A DNA stretch of 41,906 bases from Parendozoicomonas sp. Alg238-R29 (GCF_947331445.1 NZ_CAMZOG010000037.1:1-41906); one strand, 5' to 3'; shown: positions 16,807 through 25,696, numbered from the stretch's first letter. Notes: a model not told the origin generated them from the letters alone. A program made the numbers and translations.

Positions 16807-18498
16807 ATGGCTGGTATTTCATCCCTGTCGCCGCTTCGGGAAGAGCTGGATAGCACTGTGGAAACCATAGTGCATCGTCTTGAAACTTTCTCTGAAGATC
16901 GTAGCAAAACCATGTTGCTGCAGGAGTCTTCCCATGAAATCGGACAGATACTTGGTATTGTTCGTGTAATAGAACTGAGCGGGGCAGAGTTGCTTGTCGA
17001 TGAACTCGTGCATCTTTCTCAGGATATTCAGCAGGGTGAAAACGGGGACGAAAGTCTGGAAATCCTTGGTAAAGGGCTTTTCATCTTTCAGCGGTATATC
17101 GACTTCATCATGACTCGCAATGATGAATTGCCGGAAATCCTGCTCCCAACGATTAATAACCTACGAAAAATTCGGGGAGTTGCTGCTCTTCCGGAGAGTC
17201 AGTTTTTTGCTGTTCCCCATCTTGGTGATTTTAATACTTCATCCCAAAAGAGTATGACTGGTGAGCCCTTATGCTCTGACCCGGAACGCACGCGGCATAC
17301 CACTCGCCGGTTGCGGCAGATGTATCAGGTTGGTTTGCTGGGAATGTTGGGGCATAAACGCCCTTATGCCGGTATGCGGCTGATGCAGAGGGCTTGTAGT
17401 CATCTGGCCGTTCTGCACAGCCATCTGCCTTTCTCTCGGTTTTGTCAGGTAGCGGCTGCCTGTCTGGAAGCCTTCGTTGATATGGAGATGGACCTAACCC
17501 GTCCACGCAGAATTCTATTAAGCCGCATTGATCAGTTGCTTCGAAAGCTTCAGCTGCCTGCTGGTCTGGAAAGTCTGGATGTTCCTGAACAGTTTTTAAA
17601 AGAGATGCTCTATCTTATTTCTGTTTCAGGTAGCTGTGGTGTTCAATCCAACAAGGCTCTCGGACAATTTTCTCTACTACCACTGCCGTTTACGGAAAAA
17701 TCTTTGCAGGAAGCCCGCGATGCTATGGCAGGGCCTGCTTCAGAAGTGTTGGTATCACTGGCAAATGCTTTAAAGGAAGAGTTGGGTGCCGTGAAAGATA
17801 TGCTGGATCTGGCGGAGCGTGGTGCAAATACAACTGATTTGGATTATGCCGGCCTGGCCTCTTCCATGTCGACTCTCTCCAAAACCCTTAGCATGGTTGG
17901 CCTTCATTCTGCTGCCAGTACTTTGCAGAAACAACAGGGGCAGGTGCAGTTATGGCAGGAACAGGGCGCGACAAGTGAGCGGTTACATGAGGTTGCAGAA
18001 TCCGTCCTTTATGTTGAAGCAATGGTATCCTCTCTGAAACAGCTTTCTGGCATTGTTACAGTCAAGGAAGAGAAACCGCCAGAAATGTCAGTTCTGGAAG
18101 GGCAGTTGGGTGAGGCTAAAGTAGTGGTCTGGGATGAGGCTATATCAGGCCTGACCCTGACCAAGCGGGCTATCAACGCTTATTTGGAATCCGACTACGA
18201 CAAAATTCATCTGGATAACCTGCCTAAAACTCTTCAGGCTATTCGTGGTGGTTTACAGTTCTCCGGAGAAGAGCGTGGGGCTAAACTGATGCAGTGCTGC
18301 GCGGACTTTATTCGTGAGGTGGTGTTGCAAAGTGAAGAGCGCCCTGCGAACAGTGTGCTGGAAACATTTGCAGATGTGTTATCCAGTCTGGAATATTTTA
18401 TCGAGTCCGGCTCGGCGGATGGTGTTCGTACCAGCCTGGCTTTGGAACTGGCAGAAGCCAGTTTGAGTGAACTTGGATATAACATTGCTGCAGCCTGA
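16807..18498 (+). CDS. fimL: FimL-like protein (ChpA N-terminal homologue)
   Basis: Recognised from its size (563 aa), helical composition and position immediately before nudC, exactly as fimL in Pseudomonas. FimL there is a scaffold linking the Chp system to type IV pilus function and cAMP levels, and resembles the N-terminus of ChpA. The N-terminal helical segment (ESSHEIGQILGIVRVIELSGAE) and C-terminal segment (DNLPKTLQAIRGGLQFSGEE) look like degenerate histidine-phosphotransfer domains. No kinase or receiver domain is present. The ATG at 16807 has AAGGAG. No pilus genes lie in this window. Family identity is fairly sure; function here is inferred. Confidence 0.8.
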   Translation: MAGISSLSPLREELDSTVETIVHRLETFSEDRSKTMLLQESSHEIGQILGIVRVIELSGAELLVDELVHLSQDIQQGENGDESLEILGKGLFIFQRYIDFIMTRNDELPEILLPTINNLRKIRGVAALPESQFFAVPHLGDFNTSSQKSMTGEPLCSDPERTRHTTRRLRQMYQVGLLGMLGHKRPYAGMRLMQRACSHLAVLHSHLPFSRFCQVAAACLEAFVDMEMDLTRPRRILLSRIDQLLRKLQLPAGLESLDVPEQFLKEMLYLISVSGSCGVQSNKALGQFSLLPLPFTEKSLQEARDAMAGPASEVLVSLANALKEELGAVKDMLDLAERGANTTDLDYAGLASSMSTLSKTLSMVGLHSAASTLQKQQGQVQLWQEQGATSERLHEVAESVLYVEAMVSSLKQLSGIVTVKEEKPPEMSVLEGQLGEAKVVVWDEAISGLTLTKRAINAYLESDYDKIHLDNLPKTLQAIRGGLQFSGEERGAKLMQCCADFIREVVLQSEERPANSVLETFADVLSSLEYFIESGSADGVRTSLALELAEASLSELGYNIAAA

Positions 18499-19294
18499 TT
18501 TCGAAAAAACCTCAACTGCTGAAAACCAGCCATGGGATGCATGGCTGGTTTTTGTCGGTAACCGTATTCTTCCTTCACCTGACGAAGGATTTCTCTGGGA
18601 TAAACTGCCTGTTCCTCAATCCAGTGTGTTACAAAGTTACAATCTCGGTACTGTATCAGGGCGAACTGTTACAGCTGTAGAAGTTGCCGAACAAGAGGTG
18701 CTCCCTGAAGCTTTATCGTTACGCAGTGCCATTCTCCAGTGTGAAGAGAGTAGCGATTTTCTTTTGCATCAGGCGGGCAGTTTGTTGAACTGGGGGCGGC
18801 ATTATCGTTTTTGTCCCAGCTGTCAGTCGCCTTTGAGTATCTCTGATTCTGTTTTTGATCGTGGGCGGGGCTGCAACTCCTGTGATTTTCGTGTGTACCC
18901 GGCAGTCAGCCCCTGTGTCATCGTCCTTATTCATAACGAAGATAGGGTTCTGCTGGCTCGCGGGTTACGTCATCCTCCGGGTTTCCGGTCGCTGATTGCC
19001 GGTTTTGTTGAGCCGGGAGAATCTCTGGAACAGACTGTTGCCAGGGAAGTGATGGAAGAGGTAGGGCTTGAAGTTGATAATGTTCGCTACCAACACAGTC
19101 AACCTTGGCCATTTCCCCACAATTTGATGATGGGGTTTCATGCCCGCTATAAAAGCGGAGATATACAAGTGGATGCAGAAGAGCTTGAAGAAGCAGATTG
19201 GTACCCCCTTTCCAATCTTCCCCAGCTTCCTCCACCCCAGACGATCGCCTGGCAGTTAATCGATAAATATCAGCAGAGCTTTGGCCTCTCTTAA
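18467..19294 (+). CDS. nudC: NAD(+) diphosphatase / NAD-cap RNA decapping Nudix hydrolase
   Basis: Hydrolyses NAD(H) and removes NAD caps from RNA. The protein of up to 275 aa contains a four-Cys zinc ribbon (FCPSCQSPL and CNSCDF), the Nudix box GFVEPGESLEQTVAREVMEE, and the NudC signature SQPWPFPHNLMMGF. The start is uncertain. GTG at 18467 overlaps fimL by 32 bases. A TTG at 18482 has GGAT at suitable spacing and a smaller overlap. Either way it is translationally linked to fimL. Confidence 0.95.
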   Translation: MNLDITLLQPDFEKTSTAENQPWDAWLVFVGNRILPSPDEGFLWDKLPVPQSSVLQSYNLGTVSGRTVTAVEVAEQEVLPEALSLRSAILQCEESSDFLLHQAGSLLNWGRHYRFCPSCQSPLSISDSVFDRGRGCNSCDFRVYPAVSPCVIVLIHNEDRVLLARGLRHPPGFRSLIAGFVEPGESLEQTVAREVMEEVGLEVDNVRYQHSQPWPFPHNLMMGFHARYKSGDIQVDAEELEEADWYPLSNLPQLPPPQTIAWQLIDKYQQSFGLS

Positions 19295-19342
19295 ATCGTT
19301 TGTGAACAGTAAGAATAAGTAAAATAGAAGTGGACTGACTTT

Positions 19343-19984
19343 ATGAAAACAGCACTGTTTATGTTGTTGCCTGTTTTGGTAACACTGCTTCTGCTTTGGC
19401 TCTCCCTGCGACTGTTGTTAAGCAGTCAGTGGATACTTGGTTGGCTGCGGGGAATGGCTGGAATGCTGATGGTTGTGCTGACTCTTGGAGCCGGCTTGAT
19501 GACCTATGATATGAGAACCTTCGCCGGAACTGAGTCATCCAGACCTCTGGCGGTTATCAGTTTTAGCCAGTCCTCTGTAGATAAGTGGGTGGCTGATATT
19601 GTTTCCCATACCGGTCAGTCCTACTCAGCTCCGATAAGTGGTGACCTGTGGAGGATATCTGCTGAGCATATTGCCTGGGATATAGAAACCTTTTCCGGAG
19701 AGCTCGCTCGACTTGAGAATTTGGATGGGCGCTATCTGTCCCTTGAGCAACAGCGTTCTTATCAAAGTCAGCTGACTGATAGCAATGAATATCCTTTTTC
19801 GGTGGACAGTTGGCCGGTGGTAAAAAAACTTGGGCAACTAAAGAAGATTGAATCAGGTGTGGTTTCGTCAGATTATCTCCCCATGCAGGATGGAGCTATT
19901 TATGAAGTCTGGTTGAAGCAGGGAGTTATAGAGGTTAGTGCTGTCAACGAGGTTGCCAGACAGGCTTTAAGCAGTATTGAATAA
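19343..19984 (+). CDS. Conserved membrane protein with two N-terminal transmembrane helices
   Basis: I do not recognise a characterised family. The 213-aa product begins with two hydrophobic helices (about residues 5-27 and 33-55), then a predicted soluble, probably periplasmic, region rich in Ser, Leu and acidic residues with no Cys. It follows nudC by 48 bases on the same strand. Proteins of this shape next to nudC are sometimes labelled as multidrug transporters, but nothing in the sequence supports transport. The start ATG at 19343 lacks a strong ribosome site. Confidence 0.8.
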   Translation: MKTALFMLLPVLVTLLLLWLSLRLLLSSQWILGWLRGMAGMLMVVLTLGAGLMTYDMRTFAGTESSRPLAVISFSQSSVDKWVADIVSHTGQSYSAPISGDLWRISAEHIAWDIETFSGELARLENLDGRYLSLEQQRSYQSQLTDSNEYPFSVDSWPVVKKLGQLKKIESGVVSSDYLPMQDGAIYEVWLKQGVIEVSAVNEVARQALSSIE

Positions 19985-20005
19985 AAGGCAGTGAAGATAT
20001 AAAGC

Positions 20006-20036
20006 AAGAAAGCTTCCCGCAGGAAGCTTTCTTTAC
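20006..20036. terminator. Hairpin terminator between convergent genes
   Basis: AAGAAAGCTTCC and GGAAGCTTTCTT form a 12-bp perfect stem around CGCA. It lies between the convergent 213-aa membrane protein gene and the SCP2 gene. T-runs are short on both sides but the A/T flanks suit bidirectional use. Confidence 0.7.
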
Positions 20037-20041
20037 TGGAA

Positions 20042-20356
20042 TCAGGCTGGGAACAGTTCGCCAAGCTTGGTAGCCAGCATCATGTCGCCTTCAGCACGCA
20101 GTTTACCCATCATAAAGGCCTGCATTCCGTCCATCTCCCCGCTCATAACGCCGCTCATTGTCTCGGTGTCCATGATCAGAGTCACGTTAGGATCATCATT
20201 GGCACCTTCAACAATCTCACAGGCTCCATCTTTGACGATCAGGTGGTAAGTGTCGCCGTCTTCGATATCGAACTGAAAAATCAGGTCAAGGCCAGCAGCC
20301 GCGTCGGAGTTAAACTTACCCTTCATGTCTTCAAAGACTTCAAGGAGGTTTGCCAT
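20042..20356 (-). CDS. SCP2 sterol-binding domain protein
   Basis: A stand-alone SCP2 domain of 104 aa, a fold that binds lipids or acyl groups in a hydrophobic tunnel. The characteristic core is visible: FQFDIEDGDTYHLIVKDG, then NVTLIMDTETMSGVMSGEMD, and MQAFMMGKLRAEGDMMLATK. No signal peptide, so cytoplasmic. The natural ligand is unknown; a role in fatty-acid or quinone-linked metabolism is a guess. It is divergent from sohB across 254 bases. Confidence 0.92.
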   Translation of the reverse strand: MANLLEVFEDMKGKFNSDAAAGLDLIFQFDIEDGDTYHLIVKDGACEIVEGANDDPNVTLIMDTETMSGVMSGEMDGMQAFMMGKLRAEGDMMLATKLGELFPA

Positions 20357-20473
20357 TTGTCATGTCCCTTTCTGTATTAACTATGCAATCGGTCTAGCTT
20401 GTTTTTATTATGCTGCAACCGGGTCGTAAGCACTGCTCGTAGATACGGAGTCGCACGAACAGCGTCAGAATAT

Positions 20474-20495
20474 TTGACGCCCCTATAAGTGTCAA
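20474..20495. promoter_or_regulatory. TTGAC-12-GTCAA inverted repeat between the SCP2 gene and sohB
   Basis: Five-base arms TTGAC (20474) and GTCAA (20491) flank 12 bases in the divergent intergenic region. It could be an operator or chance; the arms are short. Confidence 0.3.
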
Positions 20496-20610
20496 CCGAA
20501 ACCCTTTGTGTTTTTATCCTGTAAAACATTTATTATTCACTCTGGACTTCTGGTTTATTCTATCCAGTTCACCTGAAAACAAACTCCGGGCAGGAACAAG
20601 GAGATAAGCG

Positions 20611-21657
20611 TTGGAATTTTTGATGGAGATTGGTCTTTTTCTGACCAAAGTTGTGATTATTGTAGGGGGTGTTCTGGCGATTGTGGCCGGTGTGGCTTCT
20701 GCTGGTAGTAAGGGGAAAGGAGAGTCTGCCGGGCATATCAAGGTTCGTAACCTGTTTAATGATCATTCAGATATCCAGAAAACTCTGGAAGGTGAACTTC
20801 TAGAGAGTGACGAGCTGAAAAAGAAGCGCAAAGCTGAAAAGAAAGAAGCTAAAGAAAAGAAGAAAGCAAAGAAAGGGGAGAATGCAGACGTTGTAAACCC
20901 CCGGGTTTTTGTGCTCGACTTTCATGGCGATATTCGGGCATCTGCTGTTAGCAAGCTGCGTGAAGAGATAACAGCTGTATTGGGGCAGGCGCGTCAGGAG
21001 GATGAAATTTTTGTGCGCTTGGAGAGTCAGGGCGGAATGGTTCATTCTTACGGTCTGGCTTCCTCACAGCTTCAGCGAATTCGAGATAAAGGTATTCCGC
21101 TGACCATTGCTGTTGATAAGGTCGCAGCCAGTGGCGGTTATATGATGGCCTGTCTGGCAGACAAGGTGATTGCAGCGCCTTTTGCCATTATCGGCTCCGT
21201 AGGTGTTATGGCTCAGATTCCTAATATCAATAAGCTTTTGAAAAAGCATGATATTGATGTAGAGCTGCATACTGCCGGTGAATACAAGCGCACTCTGACA
21301 GTGATGGGTGAAAATACTGAGAAAGGTCGTGAGAAGTTTGTTGAAGACCTTGAGAGTACCCACAAGCTGTTTAAAGACTTTGTTCTGCGCGCGCGTCCAT
21401 CAGTAGATGTTGAACAGATTTCTACCGGTGAGATCTGGTACGGCACACAGGCGATTGGTAAGCAGTTAGTGGATGAGTTGAAAACAAGTGATGCTTATCT
21501 GTGTGATTGTTACGACAGGAAAATCGCTGTTTATCATGTCAGCTGGTCTGAAAAGAAAACACTACCCCAGAAGTTTGGTTTAAGCGCTCAGCATGCACTT
21601 GGTGGCGCTATCAATACTGTTTGGGAAAGGCTGGTGAGTTCCCGTTTTCCAGGTTGA
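20611..21657 (+). CDS. sohB: SohB, membrane-associated S49 serine protease
   Basis: Inner-membrane signal-peptide-peptidase-like protease. The 348-aa protein has an N-terminal transmembrane helix (TKVVIIVGGVLAIVAGVA), a very Lys/Glu-rich linker around residues 70-90, then the S49 domain. The nucleophile is Ser in VAASGGYMM, and the likely catalytic Lys lies in GEYKRTLTV. Translation starts at TTG 20611, which has AAGGAG 7 bases upstream. The in-frame ATG at 20623 is 19 bases from that site and loses family-conserved residues. A strong terminator follows. Confidence 0.95.
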   Translation: MEFLMEIGLFLTKVVIIVGGVLAIVAGVASAGSKGKGESAGHIKVRNLFNDHSDIQKTLEGELLESDELKKKRKAEKKEAKEKKKAKKGENADVVNPRVFVLDFHGDIRASAVSKLREEITAVLGQARQEDEIFVRLESQGGMVHSYGLASSQLQRIRDKGIPLTIAVDKVAASGGYMMACLADKVIAAPFAIIGSVGVMAQIPNINKLLKKHDIDVELHTAGEYKRTLTVMGENTEKGREKFVEDLESTHKLFKDFVLRARPSVDVEQISTGEIWYGTQAIGKQLVDELKTSDAYLCDCYDRKIAVYHVSWSEKKTLPQKFGLSAQHALGGAINTVWERLVSSRFPG

Positions 21658-21681
21658 TAGGATCGAAGTTTGGAAATGATG

Positions 21682-21716
21682 AAAAGGAGTTTTCGTTGCG
21701 AAAGCTCCTTTTTTAT
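21682..21716 (+). terminator. Rho-independent terminator after sohB
   Basis: AAAAGGAGTTTTCG pairs with CGAAAGCTCCTTTT (one G-U pair) around TTG and continues into T residues. With A tracts on the 5' side it may also serve the convergent antiporter gene. Confidence 0.9.
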
Positions 21717-21726
21717 TGTTTGTTTA

Positions 21727-22896
21727 TCAGTCCCTGCGTAAGCGGTCTGACACTGCAATAGGTGATTCGTAATTGAATACTACAAGATAAGACGAGAATA
21801 ACAGGGTGAGAATAGCTGCTGCCTGAATAGTGTGGGAGGCCACATTGTCGATCAGCCCTTGAGTCGCCGCGACACTGGCGATCAGCAAACCAAACTCACT
21901 GTTCTGCCCTAAGCGAACTCCAACTTCCCACGCGGTTTTCTGTTTTTCGCTGACACCTCGCAGAAAAAACCAGAATACCGGTGGCTTCAGGGCAAGACAG
22001 ACAGCGGTTAGTGCCAGACCAGGAAGAATGACTTCTGGCAACAGGTCAAGGTTAAAGCTGGCTCCCACTGAGAAGAAAAACAGAATCAGGAAGAAGTCCC
22101 GCAATGGTTTAAGGTTAATGGCAATGTATTGGGCAATAGGGCTGGTGGCGATAGTAATACCAGCGATAAACGCGCCAATTTCAGCAGAAAGCCCAAGACT
22201 GTGAGCTAGTTCGGCAAGGCCTAAACACCATCCAATAGCCAGCAAGAACATATATTCATGGAAGCGATCATACCGTGCCATTAACGGCAGCAGTACATAA
22301 CGAACAGTTAACCAGGCTCCTAGAGCCAGTAGGGGCAGGGTGGCTAGTGTTGTCAGCAGGGGGAGATAACCGCCATCGAGATTTTTCGTGTTGTACAGTA
22401 AAAGCAGCATCATGATGGCCAGTAAATCCTGGAGTAGCAAAAGACTGACCAAAAGTTCCCCAGTGTGCTTGTGATGCAGTACTGTTGTTGGTAGTAGTTT
22501 GATACCGATAATTGTGCTGGAAAACATCATGGTGCCACCGATGACCAGACTTTCGGTGTCGGTAAAGCCAAAAGCTTGGGCGCACCCATAACCCATCAAA
22601 GCAAAAACCAGAGAACTGAATAATCCTACGGTGGCTGTTTTGCGGAGCATGTGCATCAGGTGGCTGGGTTGCATATCTAACCCAAGCAGGAAAAGCAGGA
22701 AAATAATTCCCGCATGAGATATATCTGATAACAAGCTGGTATCAGTCACCAGCTCCAACCCTGATGGGCCGAAGATTCCTCCCAAAACAATATAGGCGAC
22801 AATTAATGGCTGCCGGGTGGCCAGAGCAACAGTTGCCAGAATAGCAGCGCCAGTAAAAATCAAAAAGAAAGAATAAAAAAGAGATCCGGAGTCCAT
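21727..22896 (-). CDS. CPA2-family cation:proton antiporter (KefB-like, no RCK domain)
   Basis: Predicted K+ or Na+/H+ antiporter of the inner membrane. The 389-aa protein is almost entirely hydrophobic, with about 12 helices. Family signatures include VAYIVLGGIFGPSGL, FLLFLLGLDMQPSHL, SSTIIGIKLLP, LLLLQDLLAIMMLL, GLSAEIGAFIAGITIATS and VGVRLGQNSEFGLL. It lacks the C-terminal RCK/TrkA domain that the second antiporter at 27573 has, so it is not gated by that module. The ribosome site is weak. It is convergent with sohB. Confidence 0.92.
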   Translation of the reverse strand: MDSGSLFYSFFLIFTGAAILATVALATRQPLIVAYIVLGGIFGPSGLELVTDTSLLSDISHAGIIFLLFLLGLDMQPSHLMHMLRKTATVGLFSSLVFALMGYGCAQAFGFTDTESLVIGGTMMFSSTIIGIKLLPTTVLHHKHTGELLVSLLLLQDLLAIMMLLLLYNTKNLDGGYLPLLTTLATLPLLALGAWLTVRYVLLPLMARYDRFHEYMFLLAIGWCLGLAELAHSLGLSAEIGAFIAGITIATSPIAQYIAINLKPLRDFFLILFFFSVGASFNLDLLPEVILPGLALTAVCLALKPPVFWFFLRGVSEKQKTAWEVGVRLGQNSEFGLLIASVAATQGLIDNVASHTIQAAAILTLLFSSYLVVFNYESPIAVSDRLRRD

Positions 22897-22967
22897 AGGG
22901 CAAACCGTGAAATAACTTGGATCAGTATATCGGTTTATACGTGCGTGGGAAGCGGGGGAGAAGAAAT

Positions 22968-23002
22968 AACCCTGCAGAACAAAGAGAACATTCTACAGGG
23001 TT
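22968..23002. terminator. Hairpin downstream of the cysI-DUF934 pair
   Basis: AACCCTGCAGAA pairs with TTCTACAGGGTT over 12 bp with one mismatch or G-U pair. It lies just after the DUF934 stop on the minus strand. The better T-run is on the plus-strand side, so orientation is uncertain. Confidence 0.5.
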
Positions 23003-23007
23003 TGTTT

Positions 23008-23391
23008 TTAAAGGCGTCTGAACAGAGGCTCTTTACGATCCCAGGAGATCTGGTAGGCCTCAGAAAAAGCTTTCAAACATTTCTCGGCCGTTTCTGCTTT
23101 AGCACCCTCAGGTAAAGAGAAGCTGTCGAAGCCGCAACGGGCGAGATAGTGCATCTGGTCTGGCAGGAAGTCACCGATAGCGCGAAGCTTACCGGTATAA
23201 TTAAGCCGTTCTCTTAACAGGCGAGCCAAGGAAAAACCCCTGCCGTCAGCAAATGCCTGAAAGCGAATAGCAACGTCATCTTTTTCGACAAGTTGGCTTT
23301 CAATATCTTCCAGTTCGCTGTCTGCTTCCAGAATTAGCAGGTTTTCATCCATTTCCGATGCTACCAGAATCTCATGCTGCTGGGCGTGCAT
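23008..23391 (-). CDS. DUF934 protein associated with CysI
   Basis: A 127-aa protein of the DUF934 family, which in many proteobacteria is encoded directly after a CysI-type reductase. Conserved-looking stretches include FADGRGFSLARLLRER, GKLRAIGDFLPDQMHYLARCGF and CLKAFSEAYQ. No cofactor motif is visible. The gene overlaps the end of cysI by 20 bases and has AGAGGTGG before its ATG, so expression is coupled. Its role in sulfite or nitrite reduction, perhaps electron delivery or assembly, is inferred only from this linkage. Confidence 0.93.
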   Translation of the reverse strand: MHAQQHEILVASEMDENLLILEADSELEDIESQLVEKDDVAIRFQAFADGRGFSLARLLRERLNYTGKLRAIGDFLPDQMHYLARCGFDSFSLPEGAKAETAEKCLKAFSEAYQISWDRKEPLFRRL

Positions 23392-25036
23392 AAACCACCT
23401 CTTTGAATGTGCTTAAACCAAGGCGGCGATAGGCGCTCAGAAAGCTTTCACCATCCACTCGCTGTTCCAGATAGACAGTCAGGATTTTCTCGATCACATC
23501 AGGAATGTTTTCCTGGCTGAAAGAGGGGCCGATGATTTTGCCCAGAGAAGCATCGTGTCCGGCAGAGCCTCCCAGCATAACTTGGTAAAACTCTTCACCT
23601 TTCTTATCAACACCGAGAATGCCGATGTTGCCAATATGGTGATGAGCGCAGGCGTTCATGCAGCCAGAAATGTTCAGGCTCAGGTCGCCAAGGTCGTGAA
23701 GGTAGTCCAGATCATCAAATCTGCGCTGAATGGCATCGGCGAGAGGAAGAGATTTGGCGTTTGCCAGCGCGCAGAAATCACCACCCGGGCAAACAATCAT
23801 ATCTGGTAATAGGCCGGCATTAGGAGTGGCCAAGCGATATTCCGTTAATTGCTTCCAGAGTTCGAACAGTTTGTCCTGCCGAACATCAGACAGTACCAGA
23901 TTCTGCTCATGGGTGGAGCGCAGCTCACCAAAACTGTATTCATCAGCAAGTACGGCTACCTGGTCCATCTGGGTTGCACTGATGTCACCAGGTGCCGCAC
24001 CGGTATTTTTCAGTGTAATAGTGACCGCAGCATAGCCAGGGGCTTTGTGCTGTTGCACATTACGCTGATACCAGTTGTTAAAGTTGCTGTCACTTGCAAG
24101 AGCTGTAGCCAGTTCTTGTGGGTTGTCGGACAAAGGCTCTCGAACCGGGTCAATGAAGTGTTCAGAAACACGCTGAACTTCTTTTTGAGTCAATGTTGCA
24201 GGGCCATCTTTGATAAATGCCCACTCGTTTTCAACTTTTTCCCGGAAGGCATCAATACCCATGGCTTTTACCAGAATCTTGATGCGGGCTTTGTATTTAT
24301 TATCCCGGCGGCCATAGCGATTATAAACGCGCAGAATGGCATCGAGATAAGTCAGCAGGTGTTGCCAAGGCAGGAATTCGCAGATGGTTGTACCAATAAC
24401 CGGAGTACGACCAAGTCCACCGCCAACCATCACACGGAAGCCGGTTTCACCAGCTTCATTAATCCGCACATGCAGCCCAATATCGTGGAATTGCACGGCT
24501 GCACGATCAATGTTTGGGTTGCTGGTAACGGCAATCTTGAACTTCCGTGGCAGGAAGGCAAATTCTGGGTGCAGGGTGGACCACTGGCGAATAATTTCAC
24601 ACCAGGGGCGGGGGTCTGTTTCTTCTTCCCGGATAACACCGGCAAACGGGTCAGTGGTAGTATTACGAATGCAGTTGCCACTGGTCTGGATGGCATGCAT
24701 CTGGACGCTGGCGAGTTCTGTCAGGATGTCAGGCACAGTTTCAAGTTCTGGCCAGTTGTACTGAACATTCTGGCGTGTGGTGAAATGAACATAACCCTTG
24801 TCGTAGAAACGGGCGATATAGGCCAGTTTGCGAAACTGGGTTGTGTTCATCAGGCCGTAGGGCACGGCAACCCGGAGCATGGGGGCAAAGCGTTGTACAT
24901 AGAGGCCATTCTGAAGCCGGAGCGGCAGAAAGGCGTCTTCCGCAAGTTCACCCGCCAAATACCGTCGGGTCTGATCACGGTATTGTTCGACACGCTCATC
25001 AACAACGCGCTGGTCGACTTCGTTATAAACGTACAT
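23372..25036 (-). CDS. cysI: Nitrite/sulfite reductase, siroheme-[4Fe-4S] subunit (CysI type)
   Basis: Reduces sulfite to sulfide in cysteine biosynthesis. The 554-aa protein has the tandem ferredoxin-like and siroheme domains of the family: YVHFTTRQNVQYNWPE and GNCIRNTTTDPFAG (siroheme pocket), RVMVGGGLGRTP, and the four cluster cysteines in VCPGGDFCALA and NISGCMNACAHHHIG. No CysJ flavoprotein gene is adjacent, as in Pseudomonas, where CysI is paired with DUF934. A separate reductase or ferredoxin must provide electrons. Start at 25036 gives MYVYNEVDQRVV. Confidence 0.95.
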   Translation of the reverse strand: MYVYNEVDQRVVDERVEQYRDQTRRYLAGELAEDAFLPLRLQNGLYVQRFAPMLRVAVPYGLMNTTQFRKLAYIARFYDKGYVHFTTRQNVQYNWPELETVPDILTELASVQMHAIQTSGNCIRNTTTDPFAGVIREEETDPRPWCEIIRQWSTLHPEFAFLPRKFKIAVTSNPNIDRAAVQFHDIGLHVRINEAGETGFRVMVGGGLGRTPVIGTTICEFLPWQHLLTYLDAILRVYNRYGRRDNKYKARIKILVKAMGIDAFREKVENEWAFIKDGPATLTQKEVQRVSEHFIDPVREPLSDNPQELATALASDSNFNNWYQRNVQQHKAPGYAAVTITLKNTGAAPGDISATQMDQVAVLADEYSFGELRSTHEQNLVLSDVRQDKLFELWKQLTEYRLATPNAGLLPDMIVCPGGDFCALANAKSLPLADAIQRRFDDLDYLHDLGDLSLNISGCMNACAHHHIGNIGILGVDKKGEEFYQVMLGGSAGHDASLGKIIGPSFSQENIPDVIEKILTVYLEQRVDGESFLSAYRRLGLSTFKEVVYARPAA

Positions 25037-25279
25037 ATATTGTTCTTGTGTGGACGGTTGATTCAGGCTTTTGAATTATCTTTGTCTGGCGAGCGTAAAG
25101 TATCAGTCCCTTTATATTCTTAAAAGTAATATTTAGTCATATGACAATGACCTCTAATTATATGTGTTCGTAAAAAAGGGCTGGCATTGATAGTGATCAG
25201 ATGAAAAGTTGCAGGTTTTTTATGAGCACGATAACTTGTTTGAACAATAATAATGAAAACAGTGTCTGAGGTTTGGCTT

Positions 25280-25432
25280 ATGGCTCATCAAAGCATGTCT
25301 CACAATGATGGCAGCAGCGATCGTTGTAATCAGGAGAACAGGACTGTCGATAGTAGGGCAGACGCGATTTCTGCAGTGGCTCTCATTCTATTGGCTGTAG
25401 TTATTGCGGTGTACTGGGTATCTGGACAATAG
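25280..25432 (+). CDS. Small single-helix membrane protein, 50 aa
   Basis: A short reading frame starting ATG at 25280 with TGAGG 9 bases upstream and ending TAG at 25432, followed by a rho-independent terminator. The product has a polar N-terminal half with one Cys (SSDRCNQENR) and a C-terminal transmembrane helix (ISAVALILLAVVIAVYWVSG). A ribosome site, one helix and its own terminator argue for a real gene. I recognise no named family. The 25037-25279 region upstream holds the divergent cysI promoter, which I could not place. Confidence 0.6.
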   Translation: MAHQSMSHNDGSSDRCNQENRTVDSRADAISAVALILLAVVIAVYWVSGQ

Positions 25433-25457
25433 AAAGGTAACAGGTTCATGTATAAGT

Positions 25458-25486
25458 AAGCCGGGTTGCAGTCCGGCTTGTTTTTT
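25458..25486 (+). terminator. Rho-independent terminator after the 50-aa gene
   Basis: AAGCCGG and CCGGCTT form a 7-bp stem around an 8-base loop, followed by G and six T residues. It lies 25 bases after the small gene and 13 bases from the end of the convergent DUF2970 gene. Confidence 0.85.
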
Positions 25487-25498
25487 ACTGTCGAAACG

Positions 25499-25696
25499 TT
25501 AAATCACAAGATTAACGATAACCAGTAAAGCGACAACGAAAAGCACAGTAAAAATAATGCCAGCAATAATAAATTGTTCCGGTCTCCCTTCAGTAAAATC
25601 CTTTTTCTGTTTCTCATTACTTTGAACGCCAAAGGCAGCCGCCAGTGTACTTTGAACCACGGACAGCAAGCCGGGGCGTTTATGTTCGTGACTCAT
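25499..25696 (-). CDS. DUF2970 family small membrane protein
   Basis: A 65-aa protein recognisable as DUF2970: LLSVVQSTLAAAFGVQSNEK, then DFTEGRPEQFIIAGIIFTVL and a hydrophobic C-terminus forming one transmembrane helix. Family function is unknown. It is convergent with the 50-aa membrane protein and upstream of the 534-aa exported protein on the same strand, 136 bases away. Confidence 0.85.
   Translation of the reverse strand: MSHEHKRPGLLSVVQSTLAAAFGVQSNEKQKKDFTEGRPEQFIIAGIIFTVLFVVALLVIVNLVI

Noticed and set aside
23849-25123. 424-codon open frame antisense to cysI
   Set aside because: cysI has all its cluster and siroheme motifs on the minus strand; the plus-strand product has no recognisable domain.
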